Shown here: positions 60,965 to 64,000 of the stretch, one piece after another
Layout: each line of letters opens with the position of its first letter
Numbering within the stretch: position 1 is the first letter of the stretch
Assembly: GCA_021234155.1 (NCBI GenBank)
Contig: JAJEKV010000041.1
Span: 10,565,018-10,629,017, forward strand
Reading direction: 5' to 3'
Source of the DNA: Isoetes taiwanensis
Lineage: Eukaryota; Streptophyta; Lycopodiopsida; Isoetales; Isoetaceae
Length of the DNA: 64,000 nucleotides
Translations under genes and position numbers: made by a program
The notes under the pieces: model-generated
The model's database searches: none
Seen by the model: only the letters and a program-made list of their open reading frames with translations
What the model was told of the DNA's origin: nothing

Positions 60965-61102
60965 ATTCTCTGTTCGCATTCTTACTCTTAGAGCTTTTCT
61001 TTATTCATTAACTTAAAGGTGGCGTCTTATGGTATAAGGTGTTGATCTATATTGTATTCATGCCCCTATGCCTCTAAGGTTGTAATCCTGGAGGGCTATG
61101 GA
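60965..61102 (+). pseudogene. tandem duplicate of AKR intron 2/exon 3, cut by LTR element
   Basis: Repeats 60354-60477 (TTCGCATTCT, GAGCTTTTCTTTATTCATTA, TAAGGTG.TGATCTATAT, ATTCATGCCCCTATGCCTC) and breaks off inside exon 3 at GGAGGGCTATGGA, where the LTR starts. The continuation of this exon (ATGGAGGTACTC...) is found at 5119. Confidence 0.85.
61098..61102. repeat. 5-bp target-site duplication ATGGA
   Basis: ATGGA directly precedes the LTR at 61103, and the same five bases directly follow the LTR end at 5118 (5119-5123). Gypsy elements make 5-bp duplications. The ancestral exon sequence would carry ATGGA once. Confidence 0.75.
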
Positions 61103-62726
61103 TGTGACGCTCCCAAAATATATACGACCCCCCGGCCGTATACATACGGGGACTTTCCCCTCCCACGGCGACCATCTCGCCATGACCAGGGCCCTCCGTC
61201 TATCCCGGGCCATCTATGGAAAGATGCCCGAGTGAAGGACACGGAGGTGTCATTCGGCCCACGCCTTCAATGGGACTCCTACGTCGCGGAAGCGTGAATA
61301 CATGTTATATATAAATAACCACCTCGAAGGGTGGCACATCCATCCAAATACCACGGCAAAGAATATGCATCTAATCCTAAGGAAAACACCCCAAACCCAT
61401 GGTTCTACCCCGGCTCAGACTCCAGTGAGGGTCGAATGACGGCTAGGTCTCAAGAGATCAGCAGACCGAATCTTGACATGGCGTTGGCTGGCATAGAACA
61501 TCGGCTAGGGTTGTCCACTCCATCCGCCCCTCATGTGCACACTTTGCAGATGAGTCGAATCATGCTATGGGATCACTATAGCCTTCCGGACCGCCTTGAG
61601 ACTCAAGGTATCACCCTACTGAGCCTACTCACGGGGTTCATGAAGCCCGTCCAGATGAGGCAGGCGGGGGGAGGCGTCCCCTCCGGGATCCACGGGGTTC
61701 CATGGGTGAGCTAGAGAATACGTGCCGCATCAGCGACCCCGCATCCGTGCAGGAGCTTACTCACCTAAATCTACTCAAAGTGCAAGGTGCTCCATACGGA
61801 TCACACCTCTACACCCAGGAGTGTCGGACCCATACCCGCCCCTCGTGGCCGGCTATCGGGGCCTAGCCCATTGTAGGAGTCTCGGGGAGCCTTTTATGTT
61901 CGTGCAAGACCCTCCCCCACTTCACCACTGTGTCCCTTGTTTGGTGCTAAGCCATTCCATAGCATCCACGACTCGGTGGTCTCTTGTGCATAGGCCGCAT
62001 CTAATGGGAATATTACAGGGCTCTATCTAGGAGCATACTATTATACATGAGCTCGAGGTCTCTCTCTACCCCCTTATTCCCCCATTTCGAGAGTAAAGCT
62101 ATGCAAAGAACTATCAATCCATCCTTTAAGAGCAAGACCCGAGAATCGAAATAAAGAGAACTCACCTTTACAATCAAGGGTTAGTTCCTACAAGTAAAAC
62201 ATAGAGAACGAGAGAAGCAAACACAACCGGATTGCCCAGCAGGGCTACCCTAGAATTCACCGGGCTATACTAGCCACCCACCTGAGTTCCGGCTGGACCC
62301 GTTATCATTTGGTGCTTCCATCTTCCTGGGTCTTGGTGCTCAGCTTCAGCTACACAGGTAAAAGTGCTTGGTATGGTGGCGCTCAGCTTGGCAGGGGTAG
62401 GCGCTCAGCTCCTGCTCCTTTTTGGACGAATTTTGGGAGTCAATTAGGGATAGGGATCAGGGTTGACACCCAATTTGGAAGTCCCCATGCTATGTCGATT
62501 TAGGCGGTGGCCTTCCCAAAGCATTATTAACCTAATTAATCCATTTAGACCTTAATTCCCTAAATTATAGGTTATTATCTTTAATGATTAAATTAGCATA
62601 ATTTAATCCCTTTTAGGTCAACCCCCTAGGTTACAGTACCCCATGGTGGCGTACCTTTGATGGGTGACGTGTCCGTATATCGTATGAATACGTTACGTAT
62701 ACCGTATAAATACATAGAACGTCACA
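61103..62726 (-). mobile_element. 3' LTR of a minus-strand Ty3/Gypsy chromovirus
   Basis: Starts TGTGACGCTCCC and ends GAACGTCACA, so the ends are inverted TGTGACG/CGTCACA. It matches 3502-5118 along its length with many point differences and small indels. The polypurine tract lies at 62727-62739, just outside the right end, so on the minus strand this is the 3' LTR, with pol at higher coordinates. Open frames inside it are incidental. Confidence 0.9.
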
Positions 62727-62739
62727 TTCTCCCCTCCTT
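62727..62739 (-). promoter_or_regulatory. polypurine tract
   Basis: On the minus strand AAGGAGGGGAGAA directly abuts TGTGACG of the LTR. This is the plus-strand DNA synthesis primer of an LTR retrotransposon. Confidence 0.85.
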
Positions 62740-63394
62740 AAAAACAATGTTGTCCCCAGCATTGGGGTTAGTTAATCAGAGACAATTACTTGAAGAAACT
62801 GAAATAGAAAATAAGTCATGATTTCGGAGAGTAATACATTGAAGTTGAAAATATAACATTGAAGCTGAAAATATGACATAGTGTAAGCACCAAGGTGCAT
62901 TTTACAAACTTATGATCAAAAAGAGAGTTTGAGGACTAGAGTCCTATTTCAAGACATGATAAACGACGAAAATTGACACATGTAGACAAAACGGATCTGG
63001 AAAAGTCGGGCCATCAGTAACCCTCTATACATGGGCAGGTCACGAACTGCTTACTGGCCTGCACATGTAAATATATCAGTATATATCAATACTATAATTA
63101 GATTGTGGTTGAAGGGACCACCCCCTATAAATAAAAGAAAAATCTATCTACAAGGGAGCCTATCATAATAGTTTGCAATTCATTGTGGCATAAGGAATGG
63201 TCAAGTTCCCATTATAGCCGAGATGAACGCAGCCTATCAACTACATGCCTTCGAAGCAGTTCGTGGTCATGTCAACATCAACAATACACCACGTCCTAGA
63301 GAACACAAAGGTGATCTCATCATCGGTGACTATTATTAGATACGATGCATCTACCCCTCTACTGCATGATTCGCGGCGAATCAAGCCTTCAAGC
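62740..63394 (-). other. 3' untranslated region of the Gypsy element
   Basis: No coding signal; it lies between the pol stop codon near 63395 and the polypurine tract. Contains short AAATATGACATTGAAG-type repeats near 62840-62880. Confidence 0.6.
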
Positions 63395-64000
63395 TTACCG
63401 CCGGGAGGGGTTGATAGCATCGTTGATGGTGCGGCCTTGAGATTCCCGCATGAAGTCCGGATAGTGCTTCTCAAGGTCTATCTTCATCACCCAGGTAGCA
63501 TCCTCAACTGGTAAGTGTTTCCACTTGACTAAGTATTGCAACATTTGAGTCCTTCTGGTTTGTTTATAAGCTCGATCAAGAAGAGCTTCAGGCACTATCT
63601 CCAGGTGCTCCTCTGTCATTTCTAGGAGGGTTGGGGTGTCCAAAACCTCCTCTGGATCAGGGGTGTGTTGTTTCAGAAGACTCACGTGAAAGACCTTGTG
63701 GATCTTCAGCGGGGCAGCAAGTCCAAGCGATATGCCTGTTCTCCAACACGTTCAATAATTTTGAACGGCCCAGCCCATCTGGGTGCCAACTTCTTGCAGT
63801 TACCAATCTTGAGCTTGGCTTGTTTCACTTTAATCTTAAGCGGGCCGATTAAGCCCACACGGAAGACTTCGTGGGGTTACGTGCTTATCCGCTACACTCT
63901 TCCGACGGCGCATGCGGCTAGCAAGTAACCACGAACTTCTTCAACCAAAGCTTGCATTTCCAAGAGGAGTTGTTGAAAACCTCCACTTTAGAAACGGGGG
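63395..64000 (-). pseudogene. Ty3/Gypsy chromovirus pol, integrase C-terminus and chromodomain (partial)
   Basis: The minus strand from 63900 has, in shifted frames, LAPRWAGPFKIIERVG (integrase C-terminal region, about 63780-63740), LKIHKVFHVSLLKQHTPDP (about 63715-63660) and the chromodomain MLQYLVKWKHLPVEDATW (about 63545-63490). It ends at a stop near 63395 after INDAINPSRR. Chromoviruses use this domain to direct integration to particular chromatin. At least two frameshifts lie upstream of 63690. The rest of the element is beyond the window edge. Confidence 0.9.

Noticed and set aside
61331-61714. 127-codon plus-strand open frame
   Set aside because: It lies inside the LTR, is not kept open in the other LTR copy at 3502-5118, and has no family resemblance.

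Overview
This is plant nuclear DNA, most likely from a large, repeat-rich genome. The plant evidence is a PLS-class pentatricopeptide-repeat gene, a NACK-type kinesin with its plant-specific C-terminal domain, the PSPG box of a plant UDP-glycosyltransferase, TTTAGGG-type telomere-like motifs, and Ty3/Gypsy, Ty1/Copia and Helitron elements of plant type. The style of the PPR gene and the presence of a Merlin/IS1016-type transposase made me think of a fern, but that is an inference with low confidence. There is no sign of bacterial or organellar gene organisation. I found no intact gene: every recognisable gene is a pseudogene or fragment with frameshifts, stops or missing exons.

Layout. 1-3500: decayed minus-strand coding remnants leading up to a tRNA-iMet primer-binding site. 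3502-5118: a 1.6-kb LTR. 5119-5950: the 3' part of an aldo-keto reductase (AKR) pseudogene. 5950-11250: simple and tandem repeats, a possible LINE 3' end and a MULE-type MITE. 11500-14767: PPR pseudogene. 14768-16925: intergenic DNA with a small inverted-repeat element and a strong hairpin. 16926-20973: candidate non-autonomous Helitron. 21242 to about 27400: decayed autonomous Helitron on the minus strand. 27400-31300: AT-rich with a TATC microsatellite. 31300-32360: Gypsy integrase remnant. 32440-32910: degenerate minisatellite. 33490-37620: kinesin-7 (NACK-type) pseudogene. 38885-41980: Copia remnant with LTR-like direct repeats. 43735-43860: UGT fragment. 44283-44655: long inverted repeat. 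46370-48230: a duplicated unknown repeat. 48230-55150: almost featureless, with a 13-N gap at 53169-53181. 55155-55257: pure TATC array. 55899-56008: second copy of the small inverted-repeat element. 57913-58827: nearly complete Merlin/IS1016 transposase. 58905-59345: another copy of the 7.9-9.07 kb repeat. 59938-61102: 5' part of the AKR pseudogene. 61103-64000: LTR, polypurine tract and chromodomain end of a Gypsy chromovirus.

The most striking large-scale signal joins the two ends of the window. The LTR at 3502-5118 carries a primer-binding site and is therefore the 5' LTR of a minus-strand element. The LTR at 61103-62726 carries a polypurine tract and the end of pol and is therefore the 3' LTR of a minus-strand element. 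Both are bordered by the same 5-bp sequence (ATGGA) and by directly contiguous halves of one AKR exon. The window thus begins with the far end of an insertion and finishes with the near end of what looks like the same insertion. That implies a tandem duplication of more than 55 kb, a circular source, or a misordered assembly. The genes do not form a pathway; the region reads as a graveyard of gene copies and transposons.
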